64,000 nt of DNA, taken from positions 1,612,001 to 1,676,000 of the forward strand of contig OZ244910.1 in NCBI GenBank assembly GCA_965221735.1, in the 5' to 3' direction. Source of the stretch: UBA2991 sp965221735. GTDB lineage: Bacteria > Chloroflexota > Dehalococcoidia > Tepidiformales > Tepidiformaceae. Shown piece after piece: positions 25,005 to 32,310 of the stretch (position 1 is the first letter of the stretch; each line of letters opens with the position of its first letter). The translations under genes and the position numbers were made by a program. The notes under the pieces are model-generated. The model was not told the origin of the DNA. It ran no database searches and saw nothing but the letters and a program-made list of their open reading frames with translations.

Positions 25005-25310
25005 CTAGTGGGGATGCGGGTGCCCGTGCGAGTGCCCGCCGGGGCCGTGGCTGTGGCCGTGATGCGTGAGGTCGTCGGCGCCGCCCATGTCGGGCGCTCC
25101 TTCGCCTTCCCCATCGCCACCGTCCTCCCAGGGCGCGGGACCGTCGGCCACGCCTGCCTCCGCGCGTCCCACCACCGCGAAGTTCCCGATGACCTTCTTC
25201 GCCTGGGCATTACAGCTGGGGCAGGGCGCGAGCTGGAGGGCATCGCCCATGGGCATGCGCTTCTCGAAGCGCTCGCCGCACTCAGGACACTGGTATTCGT
25301 ACAGAGCCAT
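25005..25310 (-). CDS. FmdB-type zinc-ribbon protein with histidine-rich tail
   Basis: A 101-residue protein. The N-terminal half is a FmdB/CxxC-CxxC zinc ribbon: ALYEYQCPECGERFEK, then APCPSCNAQAKKVIG. The second half is an acidic Gly linker that ends in a tail with at least nine histidines among 19 residues (HHGHSHGPGG... type). FmdB-like proteins are poorly understood, small regulators or metal proteins. The His tail looks like a metal reservoir or a chelating site for Ni, Co or Zn. It lies upstream of the vapB gene on the same strand and beside a second small zinc protein. Confidence 0.8.
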   Translation of the reverse strand: MALYEYQCPECGERFEKRMPMGDALQLAPCPSCNAQAKKVIGNFAVVGRAEAGVADGPAPWEDGGDGEGEGAPDMGGADDLTHHGHSHGPGGHSHGHPHPH

Positions 25311-25341
25311 GGCGCGATGGTGGCGAGGGTCGCCCGCTAGG

Positions 25342-25575
25342 TCAACCCGAGCCGAACGTGCGGTCCCGCTCGTAGGGCCCGGGGCGACGCGCCACCTCGC
25401 GGAAGCGGTCGAAATTTCCGTCGTACCGTCGGATGGCGGCCCCCCGCCGTACCCCCTGGTGCACGCAGGCGGAACCGACCGAACAGCTCGGGCAGCAGTA
25501 GGGCCGCGCCGCCATCATGTGGGGCTCACCCTCGATGGGCCTCAGGCAGCGCTGACAGCGAGTCGTCTCGACCAC
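25342..25575 (-). CDS. small Cys-rich putative zinc protein
   Basis: A 77-residue protein. VETTRCQRCLRPIEGEP, then PYCCPSCSVGSACVHQG give a CxxC...CCPSC...C set able to bind zinc. The C-terminal half is basic and polar (NFDRFREVARRPGPYERD). I start at the GTG at 25575, which has GGAGG seven bases upstream, in place of the ATG at 25593. The gene lies 31 bases upstream of the FmdB-like gene on the same strand, so they may form an operon. Function unknown. Confidence 0.55.
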   Translation of the reverse strand: MVETTRCQRCLRPIEGEPHMMAARPYCCPSCSVGSACVHQGVRRGAAIRRYDGNFDRFREVARRPGPYERDRTFGSG

Positions 25576-25664
25576 GGCAACCTCCGCCCGCATTCTCCGC
25601 GTCTGCGCGCGTCGGCGAAAGGGGGCGGCTGGCCCGCGGCCACCGCCTCCGGCATGCTTGACCC

Positions 25665-26231
25665 ATGGTTCGCATCAACCGCGTCTACACCCGCGCCGGA
25701 GATGACGGCACGACCGCCCTTGCCGGTGGCCGGCGCGTCCCCAAGGAGAGCCTCCGGATCGAGGCGTACGGCACCGTCGACGAGCTCAACAGCGCCATCG
25801 GCATCGCCGTCGCCGCGGGACTCGAGGCCCCCCTTGCCGAACCGTTCGGTGTCATCCAGCAGGTGCTCTTCAACCTCGGCGCGGAGCTGGCCACGCCGCG
25901 CGAACCCGGCGAAGAGCCAACCGGCCCCCACGTCGAGAGCCGCCACGTCGACCAGCTCGAGTCCTGGATCGACGACTGGAACGACGACCTGGAGCCCCTC
26001 ACGAGCTTCGTTCTTCCCGGCGGCGACCCCGCAGCCGCCCACCTCCACCTCGCGCGTACGATCTGCCGCCGCGCCGAGCGCCTCACCTTCGCCCTCAGCC
26101 GCGAGGAGCAGGTCGGCCAGTTCGTCTCTCCTTACCTCAACCGCCTCAGCGACCTGCTTTTCGTTGCCTCCAGACTCCAGAACCAGCTCAGCGGCCACGG
26201 CGACGTGCTCTGGGACTCGCACAGGTTCTAA
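25665..26231 (+). CDS. pduO: PduO-type ATP:cob(I)alamin adenosyltransferase
   Basis: A 188-residue enzyme that adenosylates cob(I)alamin to coenzyme B12. The N-terminal ATP motif is RVYTRAGDDGTTALAGG, followed by RIEAYGTVDELNSAIG, LFNLGAELATP, FVLPGGDPAAAHLHLART, the conserved ICRRAERL and YLNRLSDLLFVASR. These are the PduO/MMAB signature blocks, and the length is normal. In this window its product would serve B12-dependent acyl-CoA mutases (methylmalonyl- or ethylmalonyl-CoA mutase), which fits the ccr-like and transcarboxylase genes. Convergent with the NnrE-like gene. Confidence 0.94.
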   Translation: MVRINRVYTRAGDDGTTALAGGRRVPKESLRIEAYGTVDELNSAIGIAVAAGLEAPLAEPFGVIQQVLFNLGAELATPREPGEEPTGPHVESRHVDQLESWIDDWNDDLEPLTSFVLPGGDPAAAHLHLARTICRRAERLTFALSREEQVGQFVSPYLNRLSDLLFVASRLQNQLSGHGDVLWDSHRF

Positions 26232-26234
26232 CAG

Positions 26235-27011
26235 CTACCGCCGCAACCGTACGATGCTCCCCTCCGCGAACACGCCCCGCGTGCTGATCCCGAGCCGCTC
26301 GTAGGCGGCGCGCGGGACGCCGAGGTCCGCGGCGTACAGTTCGCCCACGTGCTTCTGGCAGACCGGCAGCACCTGTCCGGTCTTCGGCAGGTCGAACACG
26401 AGCGTCGTTGCCGCCGTCACGGCTGGACTGCTTACTACTCCCGTCTCCGCGTTCACGCCGGTCGGGATGTCCAGAGCCAGGATGGGCCGGCGTGCCGCTG
26501 CCGCAATCTGGGTGACGGCCGCGGCGAGGCCCGTCGGCGCCCCTTCGAGCCCGTACCCGACGAGTGCATCGACGACCAGGTCGGCGCGCTGCAGGTGATC
26601 CTCGGCGGTGTGCTCGCTCGTGTCGCTGTCGTGCGGCTCGGCAATCCCCGACTCCGCCAGGATGTGCAGGTGCCGCCGCGTCACGAAGCTCATCTGCGAC
26701 TCCACCTCGCCGAGCAGTGGTTCCGCCTGCACGCCCCAGTTGTCGAGGTGCCGCACGGCTGCCAGCCCCGCCGCCCCCACGTGCCCTCCGCCCGCCAGCA
26801 CCACCACCCGCTGTCCCTTCGCGCTCCCGCCCAGCATCGCCAGCACCAGCTGTGCCGTCGCCTGCCCCGCGTTCTCAACCGCCTGCAGGATGTCGAAGTG
26901 GAACACTTCCTGGGCGGCGCGCTGGATTTCGCGCATCTGCCCAGGCGTGACGGTCGGCGTGTCCTTCAACTTTCGCTGGGGAAAGCCCCCGGGATTGCCT
27001 TTCACCGCCAT
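26235..27011 (-). CDS. YjeF_N (NAD(P)H-hydrate epimerase-like) domain protein, divergent active site
   Basis: A 258-residue single YjeF_N domain. FDILQAVENAGQATAQLVL and VVVLAGGGHVGAAGLAAVRHL correspond to the NAD(P)HX epimerase fold, and LALDIPTGVNAETG keeps the catalytic Asp. However, the nucleotide-binding turn, usually GxGNNGGDG, reads GGGHVGAAG, losing the Asn and Asp that bind potassium and substrate. No dehydratase (NnrD) domain is attached. It is last in a three-gene minus-strand run with queT and queF (14 bases after queF). It may be an epimerase with relaxed sequence or a repurposed Rossmann protein. Confidence 0.72.
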   Translation of the reverse strand: MAVKGNPGGFPQRKLKDTPTVTPGQMREIQRAAQEVFHFDILQAVENAGQATAQLVLAMLGGSAKGQRVVVLAGGGHVGAAGLAAVRHLDNWGVQAEPLLGEVESQMSFVTRRHLHILAESGIAEPHDSDTSEHTAEDHLQRADLVVDALVGYGLEGAPTGLAAAVTQIAAAARRPILALDIPTGVNAETGVVSSPAVTAATTLVFDLPKTGQVLPVCQKHVGELYAADLGVPRAAYERLGISTRGVFAEGSIVRLRR

Positions 27012-27025
27012 GAGCGCGCCCGATG

Positions 27026-27391
27026 CTACGCCTGCGGATGCGTGGCGGTCACCCGCGCGGTGATTCCGCCCCGGGCGTGGAAGTCGCCGATGACGGTCGC
27101 CCGGCGCGGGGCGATCGCGGCCACCACGTCGTCGAGGATCACGTTCACCACGTCCTCGTAGAAGATGCCCCGCTGCCGGAACGACTGCAGGTAGAACTTG
27201 AAGCTGCGCAGCTCGATGCAGCGCGCTTCGGGAACGTAGACCAGCGTGATCGTCCCGAAGTCCGGCTGGCCCGTCATCGGACACACGCTCGTGAACTCCG
27301 GCGCGTCGAAACGGATCTCGTAGTCGCGCCCGGGGTGCTGGTTCTCGAACGAGTCGATCGTGCCGTCGGTGGCGAACTCGTTGGCGCCCAT
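27026..27391 (-). CDS. queF: 7-cyano-7-deazaguanine reductase (unimodular type)
   Basis: A 121-residue enzyme that reduces preQ0 nitrile to preQ1 with NADPH on the way to queuosine. It shows FTSVCPMTGQPDFG with the thioimide-forming Cys37 and the acid Asp44, the QueF motif IELRSFKFYLQSFRQRG, and ARGGITARV. The length fits the short, single-domain class. The ATG at 27391 is preferred; the open frame continues upstream. It sits 44 bases after the transporter gene, so imported preQ0 can be reduced at once. Confidence 0.94.
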   Translation of the reverse strand: MGANEFATDGTIDSFENQHPGRDYEIRFDAPEFTSVCPMTGQPDFGTITLVYVPEARCIELRSFKFYLQSFRQRGIFYEDVVNVILDDVVAAIAPRRATVIGDFHARGGITARVTATHPQA

Positions 27392-27435
27392 CCCGGTCAG
27401 CGTGCGACTCGCGGCGCGAGCGCGCAAGCGCTCCG

Positions 27436-28185
27436 CTAGCGGCCGAATCGGAGCGCAGTCGGGATGGGAACGGGGCTGAAATTCGTGTCGGTGTCGTACA
27501 CGTCCACACCTTCGAGACGTTTCATCGTGTTCACCACGAGATACGTGAGCGGCGTCGCGATCACTTCGTAGACGGTCTTGATGAGCCACGCCCGCCACAC
27601 GAACGCCCACAGCGCTTCGCCGTTCGGGATGGTAGTGGTTCCGAAGAACGCGATCGTGAGGAAAACGGCAGAGTCGATTCCTTGCCCGACGATCGTGGAA
27701 GTGATGGTGCGCGTCCAGAGGAAGCGGCCTTGCGTCGCCCGCTTCAGCCTCGCCAGCACGTACGAGTTCGCGAACTCCCCCACCAGGAACGCGAGGAAGC
27801 TGCCGCCCACGATCCGCCACGTCTGCCCGAGGATCGTCTCGTACGCCTCCTGGTCCGCCCAGAACGGCGCGGACGGAATCTCCTGCGCGACGAAGATGGC
27901 CAGCACCACCATGGCGTTCGCGAAGAACCCGGACCAGATCACTCGCCGCGCGACGGAGTAGCCGTACACCTCCGTCAGGATGTCCCCGATGATGTAGGAG
28001 ACCGGGAAGATGATGATGGCGGCGGGCTGGAAGTAGTCGAACGCGCCGCCCACAAGCCCGGAGATGTCGACTACCTTGATCGCGATGATGTTCGAGACGA
28101 TCAACGCGCCCGTAAAGATGACGGCCACCGGCATCAGGTAGCGAAAGTGGCGCTCACCCGACTCGGTCATCACGGTCTGGGTCAT
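27436..28185 (-). CDS. yhhQ: queuosine precursor transporter (YhhQ/QueT-like, VUT family)
   Basis: A 249-residue membrane protein with about six helices. It starts at YLMPVAVIFTGALIVSNIIA and carries the family-typical IFPVSYIIGDILTEVYGY, GSFLAFLVGEFANSYVLARLK and GQGIDSAVFLTIAF. YhhQ imports preQ0 or preQ1 for queuosine salvage. It is first in an operon with queF, and no preQ0 biosynthesis genes (queC, queD, queE) are seen here, which supports salvage. A TAGAAT -10 box ends nine bases before the ATG. Confidence 0.9.
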   Translation of the reverse strand: MTQTVMTESGERHFRYLMPVAVIFTGALIVSNIIAIKVVDISGLVGGAFDYFQPAAIIIFPVSYIIGDILTEVYGYSVARRVIWSGFFANAMVVLAIFVAQEIPSAPFWADQEAYETILGQTWRIVGGSFLAFLVGEFANSYVLARLKRATQGRFLWTRTITSTIVGQGIDSAVFLTIAFFGTTTIPNGEALWAFVWRAWLIKTVYEVIATPLTYLVVNTMKRLEGVDVYDTDTNFSPVPIPTALRFGR

Positions 28186-28194
28186 GGGCCGGGG

Positions 28195-28200
28195 ATTCTA
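28195..28200 (-). promoter_or_regulatory. -10 box of the yhhQ-queF operon
   Basis: TAGAAT on the minus strand ends nine bases before the ATG at 28185. This leaves no room for a preQ1 riboswitch in the leader. Confidence 0.45.
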
Positions 28201-28223
28201 GCAGGGGAGCCCTTCCCGGCTGC

Positions 28224-28229
28224 TACCAT
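28224..28229 (+). promoter_or_regulatory. -10 box of the DUF402 gene (leaderless type)
   Basis: TACCAT ends six bases before the ATG at 28236. Confidence 0.45.
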
Positions 28230-28235
28230 TCACCC

Positions 28236-28928
28236 ATGTCCGCGCCCGGTGAGACCCCCTTCCAGCCCGGCGACGTGGTCATCCACCGCATCCCCCTCGT
28301 CGCCGAGAACGGCGAGTACGGCCCCGTCATCGTCGACGTGAAGCCGATGGTCGTCGTGGAAGACACCGCCGAACTCGTCTCGCTCTGGCTGCCGACCGGT
28401 ACGCCGACCAGGCTCTCGCTACCCATCGTCCGGGACCAGCCAATCCCCTGGCTCGAGGGAGAGTGGGAGTTGGTCGACAGCGTCTGGCATCGCTGGAACG
28501 CGCTCTTTCTCATGGTCCCCGGGCAGTGGCGGGCGACGTGGGTCTGGTGGACGCCCGAGTGGGAGTTCCTCGGATGGTACGTCAACCTGCAGGAGCCCAT
28601 CCGGCGCACGCCCCTCGGCTTCGATGCGCGCGACCTCTGGCTCGATGTCGTCGCCGATGCCGAGCGCCACTGGCGCTGGAAGGACGAGGACCACCTGGAG
28701 CGGGTGCTCGACCGCGGGCTCATCTCCAGACCCGTTGCCGAACGCGCTCGCGCCGAGGGCGAAGCCGCCATCGCCGAAATCGAACGCGGCGCCTGGCCCT
28801 TCACCGACGACATGCGCGACTGGCGCCCCGACGCCTCCTGGCCCACCCCCACCTACGCACACGTCCCCGAGAACCAGCTCCTCGCCATCCACGACGAGCG
28901 CCACTGGACCAACCCCAGGCGTCTCTAG
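28236..28928 (+). CDS. DUF402 (FomD/Ntdp-like) protein
   Basis: A 230-residue protein whose C-terminal two thirds match DUF402: WWTPEWEFLGWYVNLQEPIRRT, then DARDLWLDVVADAE and LERVLDRGLI, ending in a helical tail. DUF402 proteins include the CMP-ester hydrolase FomD and a nucleoside di/triphosphatase, using carboxylates (here the Asp-rich LWLDVV and KDEDHLE) to bind two metal ions. A small N-terminal beta part (GDVVIHRIPL...IVDVKPMVVVED) precedes it, as in actinobacterial members. Divergent from yhhQ with only 50 bases between the starts. Physiological substrate unknown. Confidence 0.78.
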   Translation: MSAPGETPFQPGDVVIHRIPLVAENGEYGPVIVDVKPMVVVEDTAELVSLWLPTGTPTRLSLPIVRDQPIPWLEGEWELVDSVWHRWNALFLMVPGQWRATWVWWTPEWEFLGWYVNLQEPIRRTPLGFDARDLWLDVVADAERHWRWKDEDHLERVLDRGLISRPVAERARAEGEAAIAEIERGAWPFTDDMRDWRPDASWPTPTYAHVPENQLLAIHDERHWTNPRRL

Positions 28929-28937
28929 CGCAGAACT

Positions 28938-30110
28938 CTACGAGCGCGGCAGCCCCAGGCCCCGCGTCGCGATGATGTTGCGGTTCACTTCGCTCGTGCC
29001 GCCAGCGACCGTGTAGCTCGGGCCCGCCAGCGCCCAGCGTTCGACACGCCCCTGCAGCGGCACGTACGGGCTGCCCGGTTCGAGCTGCCCCTCCATGCCC
29101 AGCACGCGCATGCCTGTCTGGCCCATCTGCCGCTGGAGCTCGGTGCCGAACACCTTCGAGATCGACGCCTCGTAGTTCGGGTTGAGCCCATCGCTCTGCA
29201 TCTGCGCGACCCGGTAGCAGAGCCAGCGCCCCAGCTCGAAGTCGATCGAGCGCGAGGCCAGCTCGTGCCGGATGTGGTGCGGCGCCGACCCGCCGTCGCG
29301 CTCCCGCACGTAGTCGACAAGCGCTTCCAGCGTCGAGCGCGTCATGACGATGCGGTTGATCGAGCTGCGCTCCTGGTCGAGTGTGGCCGCGGCCACGTAC
29401 CAGCCCCTGTTCTCCTCGCCGATGCGGTTGTCGATGGGGATGCGCACGTCGTCGAAGAAGACCTCGTTGAAGTGGGCCGCATCCATCATGTTCACGAGCG
29501 GGCGAACGCTCACCCCCGGCGACTCGATATCGAGGATGAAATAGCTGATGCCGCGGTGCTTGGGGGCGTCCGGGTCCGTGCGCGCCAGCAGGATGCCCCA
29601 CTTCGCCCCGGTCGCCCAGCTCGTCCAGATCTTCTGGCCATTCAGGACGTACTCGTCGCCATCGCGGATGGCGCTCGACTGCAGCGAGGCGAGGTCCGAG
29701 CCCGCGCCCGGCTCGGAGAAGAGCTGGCAGAAACGGGACGTGCCGTCTCGCAGGCCGGGCAGCCAGCGATCCTGCTGCTCCTTCGTGCCCTCGTTCATGA
29801 GCGCGGGGCCGGCCAACCAGACGCCCTGGTCGTAGGCCCCGGGAGCGCCCCGCGAGCTCATCTCCTCCATGTAGACGGTCTGCGTGACGAAGTCCGCCCC
29901 GCCTCCGCCGTACGCTTTCGGCCAGCCCAGCGTCAGCCAGCCGCGGTCGGCGAGCTGCGCCCGGAACTGCTTCGCGAAGGCTGCCTCTTCCTCGTCCATC
30001 TCCTCGCGATCGCTGCGCATGTTCCACATCTCCGCCGGCAGCTCCGCGTCGAGGAACTCGCGTATCTCCGCACGGAAGGCGGCTTGCTCGGGCGAATCGC
30101 GAAAGAGCAC
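28938..30110 (-). CDS. acyl-CoA dehydrogenase (FadE-type, AGGTSEVNRN end)
   Basis: A 390-residue acyl-CoA dehydrogenase. LGWPKAYGGGGADF, QLFSEPGAGSDLASLQ (FAD and substrate contacts), KIWTSWATGAKWGIL and VFFDDVRIP are present, and the end reads SYTVAGGTSEVNRNIIATRGLGLP. In this branch the EGT glutamate is replaced by Gly, and the base lies elsewhere. It would oxidise an acyl-CoA, perhaps branched or cyclic. It starts with GTG at 30110, six bases after the stop of the peroxiredoxin gene and downstream of an enoyl-CoA hydratase gene, so the three form one operon. Confidence 0.88.
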   Translation of the reverse strand: MLFRDSPEQAAFRAEIREFLDAELPAEMWNMRSDREEMDEEEAAFAKQFRAQLADRGWLTLGWPKAYGGGGADFVTQTVYMEEMSSRGAPGAYDQGVWLAGPALMNEGTKEQQDRWLPGLRDGTSRFCQLFSEPGAGSDLASLQSSAIRDGDEYVLNGQKIWTSWATGAKWGILLARTDPDAPKHRGISYFILDIESPGVSVRPLVNMMDAAHFNEVFFDDVRIPIDNRIGEENRGWYVAAATLDQERSSINRIVMTRSTLEALVDYVRERDGGSAPHHIRHELASRSIDFELGRWLCYRVAQMQSDGLNPNYEASISKVFGTELQRQMGQTGMRVLGMEGQLEPGSPYVPLQGRVERWALAGPSYTVAGGTSEVNRNIIATRGLGLPRS

Positions 30111-30116
30111 GGGGAC

Positions 30117-30578
30117 CTAGCCTTCGTTCAGCGCGCGCAACGCTTCGAGCGCGTGCGGCGCATGCGACTCGAAGTCGCGCGGCTCGAGGTAGACGTCCCG
30201 CACGATGCCCTCGCTGTCGATCACGAAGGTCGCGCGGTTATGGAACCCGAAGTCCTCGTTGAAGATCTCGTAGTCGCGCCCCGCCCGGTTCTTCGGGAAG
30301 TCCGAGACGAGCGGGAACTCCAGCCCGAGCTTCTCCTGGAACTCGCCGACGGCGGCGAAGGAATCGACGCTCACGCCCAGAACCTGGGCGTTGGCCTCCG
30401 CGAACGCATCCGTGTGCGTGCGGAAACCGATCATCTCGGACGTTCACCCACCGGTGAAGGCGAGCGGATAGAACGCGAGGACGATGTTCTTCCCGGGGAA
30501 CGAGTCGAGCGTGACTTCCTCCCGGTCCTTGTTCATCAGCGTGAAGGCCGGAGCCTTGTCGCCGGGTGCTGGTGGCAT
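30117..30578 (-). CDS. prxU: selenocysteine-containing peroxiredoxin (in-frame TGA at the peroxidatic position)
   Basis: The gene reads from ATG 30578 (after AAGGAGA) to TAG 30117 in one frame, 153 residues, interrupted only by TGA at 30444-30446 (codon 45). The protein is an AhpE/BCP-like peroxiredoxin: PGDKAPAFTLMNKDREEV, then NIVLAFYPLAFTGG-U-TSEM, where U takes the place of the peroxidatic Cys of the TxxC motif, then VLGVSVDS, FPLVSDFP and RATFVIDSEGIVRDVYLEPR. It reduces peroxides through the selenol. A 36-base stem-loop starts 15 bases after the TGA, as in bacterial SECIS elements. The gene lies between an enoyl-CoA hydratase gene (16 bases away) and an acyl-CoA dehydrogenase gene (6 bases). 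Ordinary gene calling would give only the C-terminal 105 residues. A point mutation or sequencing error is possible, but it would have to hit exactly this codon. Confidence 0.85.
30393..30428 (-). promoter_or_regulatory. SECIS-like stem-loop downstream of the TGA codon
   Basis: On the minus strand GG-UU-UCCGC-ACGCA pairs with UGCGU-(UC bulge)-GCGGA-GG-CC around the six-base loop CACGGA, 14 pairs in all including two G-U. It starts 15 bases after the TGA; the loop is about 30 bases away, within the range used by bacterial SelB. The loop contains GG, but not within its first two bases, a departure from the usual consensus. Confidence 0.65.
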
Positions 30579-30594
30579 GTGCTTCTCCTTGTCG

Positions 30595-31401
30595 CTAGTA
30601 GCCCTTGAAGTTCGGCTCGCGCTTCTCCGTGAAGGCGAGGGGGCCCTCTTTCGCGTCCTCGGTGGACTGCGCGAGGGTCATCGCCATCTGGGCGAAGTCG
30701 AGGTGTTCGTCGAAGGTCAGGTTGGCGGAGCGGTAGACGAGCTTCTTCGCGAGCTGGATGGCCGTCGCCGGCCCACTCGCGATCTTCCGGGCGAACGCGC
30801 GTGTGCGGTCCAGCAGCTCCTCGGGCGCGCAGACCTCGGTCACGTAGCCGATGCGAAGCGCTTCCTGCGCGTCGACCAGCTCGCCGCTCCAGATGAGCTC
30901 CAGCGCCTTGGCCGTGCCCACGATGCGGGGCAGCGTCCAGGCGCCGCCGTCGCCGGGGATGAGACCCATGCGCACGTAGCCCATACCGAAGCGCGCCCGC
31001 TCGCTGGCGAAGCGGATGTCGGCCATCGAGGCCATGTCCATGCCCGCGCCCACGGCCGCGCCGTTGACGGCCGCGATGTACGGCTTCTCGAGCTGCACCA
31101 GCGCCCGGGGGATGTGGTGCACGCTGTTGCGCAGGCTGTGCCGCCGCTCGGCGACGCTCTCCTCCGACTGCAGCACGCCCTCGCCCGCGGTCTCGTGCGC
31201 GACGTCCATGCCGCTGCAGAACCCGCGACCGGCACCCGTCAGGATGATGACGCGCACGTCGCGGTCGGCGTCCGAACGCTCGATGGCGTCCCGCCATTCG
31301 CTCAGCATCAGGTTGTCGAAGGCGTTGAGCCGCTCGGGACGGTTCAGCGTGATGGTCGCGATGCCGTCCGCGACGTCGTACAGGATGTGCTCGTACTCCA
31401 C
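30595..31401 (-). CDS. enoyl-CoA hydratase/isomerase family protein
   Basis: A 268-residue crotonase-fold protein. ITLNRPERLNAFD, the first oxyanion-hole segment GAGRGFCSGMDV and the second AAVNGAAVGAGMDMA are clear, followed by MGLIPGDGGAWTLPRIVG, where Asp-Gly replaces the usual catalytic Glu pair in part. The C-terminal helical region EKREPNFKG is complete. It probably hydrates or isomerises an enoyl-CoA. It starts with GTG at 31401, because TACAAT (31409-31414) ends seven bases upstream; the frame is open further but lies upstream of the promoter. First gene of an operon with the selenocysteine peroxiredoxin and an acyl-CoA dehydrogenase. Confidence 0.88.
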   Translation of the reverse strand: MEYEHILYDVADGIATITLNRPERLNAFDNLMLSEWRDAIERSDADRDVRVIILTGAGRGFCSGMDVAHETAGEGVLQSEESVAERRHSLRNSVHHIPRALVQLEKPYIAAVNGAAVGAGMDMASMADIRFASERARFGMGYVRMGLIPGDGGAWTLPRIVGTAKALELIWSGELVDAQEALRIGYVTEVCAPEELLDRTRAFARKIASGPATAIQLAKKLVYRSANLTFDEHLDFAQMAMTLAQSTEDAKEGPLAFTEKREPNFKGY

Positions 31402-31408
31402 GGCGGCG

Positions 31409-31414
31409 ATTGTA
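31409..31414 (-). promoter_or_regulatory. -10 box of the hydratase-peroxiredoxin-dehydrogenase operon
   Basis: TACAAT on the minus strand ends seven bases before the GTG at 31401, pointing to a leaderless transcript. Confidence 0.5.
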
Positions 31415-31485
31415 AGGGGCGGTCGCTGTACGTGGCTCGTGAACCGGAAGGCCGTACCCTCGGTGGCGGGGAGGGCAGCCTGCAC

Positions 31486-32250
31486 ATGACCACCGCCAGC
31501 GACCTCGCACGCCTGCTCGAACCGTGGGGACCAGCGGAGGTCGAAGTCGAGGTGAGTGGCCTCCGGAACCGCGTCTGGCGCGTGCGGCTGCGGGGCGAGA
31601 CGTGCATCGCCCGCCAGAACGGCCGCGACGCAAGCGCGCTCGACTGGGAGCTCGACCTCCTTCAGGCGCTCGACAGGCACGGCTTCACGGTGCCCCTCCC
31701 AATCCCCACCGTTTCCGGCCAGCGCCGCATCGGCGGGCTGGTCGTCTTCACCTTCCTCCAGGGCAGGGAACCGGAAGGTCGCCGTGACTCGCAATTGGTC
31801 GGCGACGAACTCCGCCGCCTGCACGACCTGCTGGCAGGGCGGCCCCAACGCCCCGGCTTCTGCACGAGTCACGAGTTGCTGGGAACCGACATCGGTGGCG
31901 ATGTCGACATGTCACTGCTGACACCCGAGGACGCCGAATTGTGCCGCAACGCCTGGCGCCAACTCCCTCACAGGGCAGCGACAGTCATTCACGGCGACCC
32001 TTCCCCCACCAACATCCGCATCGATGGCGACACGGTCGGCCTCCTCGACTGGGACGAGGCCCGCGTCGACACGCCGCTGCTGGACCTCGGCGCCCTGCCC
32101 AATGCCGAGTCGGCCGGGCTCACCGACGACGAGTTCGAGCGGGCGCGGCGGGCGTCGGGCGCGTGGGAAGTGGCGGTCTGCTGGCAGCTTGAGGACGACT
32201 ACGCGCGGCGGCGGCTGCGGGAGCTCCGGGAACTGAGCGGCACCACCTGA
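31486..32250 (+). CDS. aminoglycoside phosphotransferase (APH)-family kinase
   Basis: A 254-residue protein kinase-like small-molecule kinase. SGLRNRVWRVRLRGETCIAR is the nucleotide-binding beta sheet. VIHGDPSPTNIRIDGD is the Brenner motif with catalytic Asp and metal Asn, and GLLDWDEARVDTPLLDLG holds the second metal Asp. The family phosphorylates aminoglycosides, homoserine, choline and many other alcohols, so resistance should not be assumed. The ATG at 31486 follows GGGGAGGGC. It is divergent from the hydratase operon. Substrate unknown. Confidence 0.82.
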   Translation: MTTASDLARLLEPWGPAEVEVEVSGLRNRVWRVRLRGETCIARQNGRDASALDWELDLLQALDRHGFTVPLPIPTVSGQRRIGGLVVFTFLQGREPEGRRDSQLVGDELRRLHDLLAGRPQRPGFCTSHELLGTDIGGDVDMSLLTPEDAELCRNAWRQLPHRAATVIHGDPSPTNIRIDGDTVGLLDWDEARVDTPLLDLGALPNAESAGLTDDEFERARRASGAWEVAVCWQLEDDYARRRLRELRELSGTT

Positions 32251-32310
32251 CGCGACCCTCATCCCTATACGTGCTGCTAGCATATGTGTGGGTTTTCAAG
32301 GAACCGCGCC

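Noticed and set aside
28186..28235. preQ1 riboswitch upstream of yhhQ-queF
   Set aside because: The -10 box ends nine bases before the start and only 50 bases separate the divergent starts, so there is no leader to hold one.
30117..30434. A short peroxiredoxin of 105 residues starting at an internal codon
   Set aside because: It would lack the N-terminal strand and the peroxidatic residue. The upstream frame has a good ribosome site and a complete peroxiredoxin N-terminus up to the TGA.
31486..32250. Antibiotic resistance gene
   Set aside because: APH-fold kinases act on many natural alcohols. Nothing in the sequence or context points to aminoglycosides.
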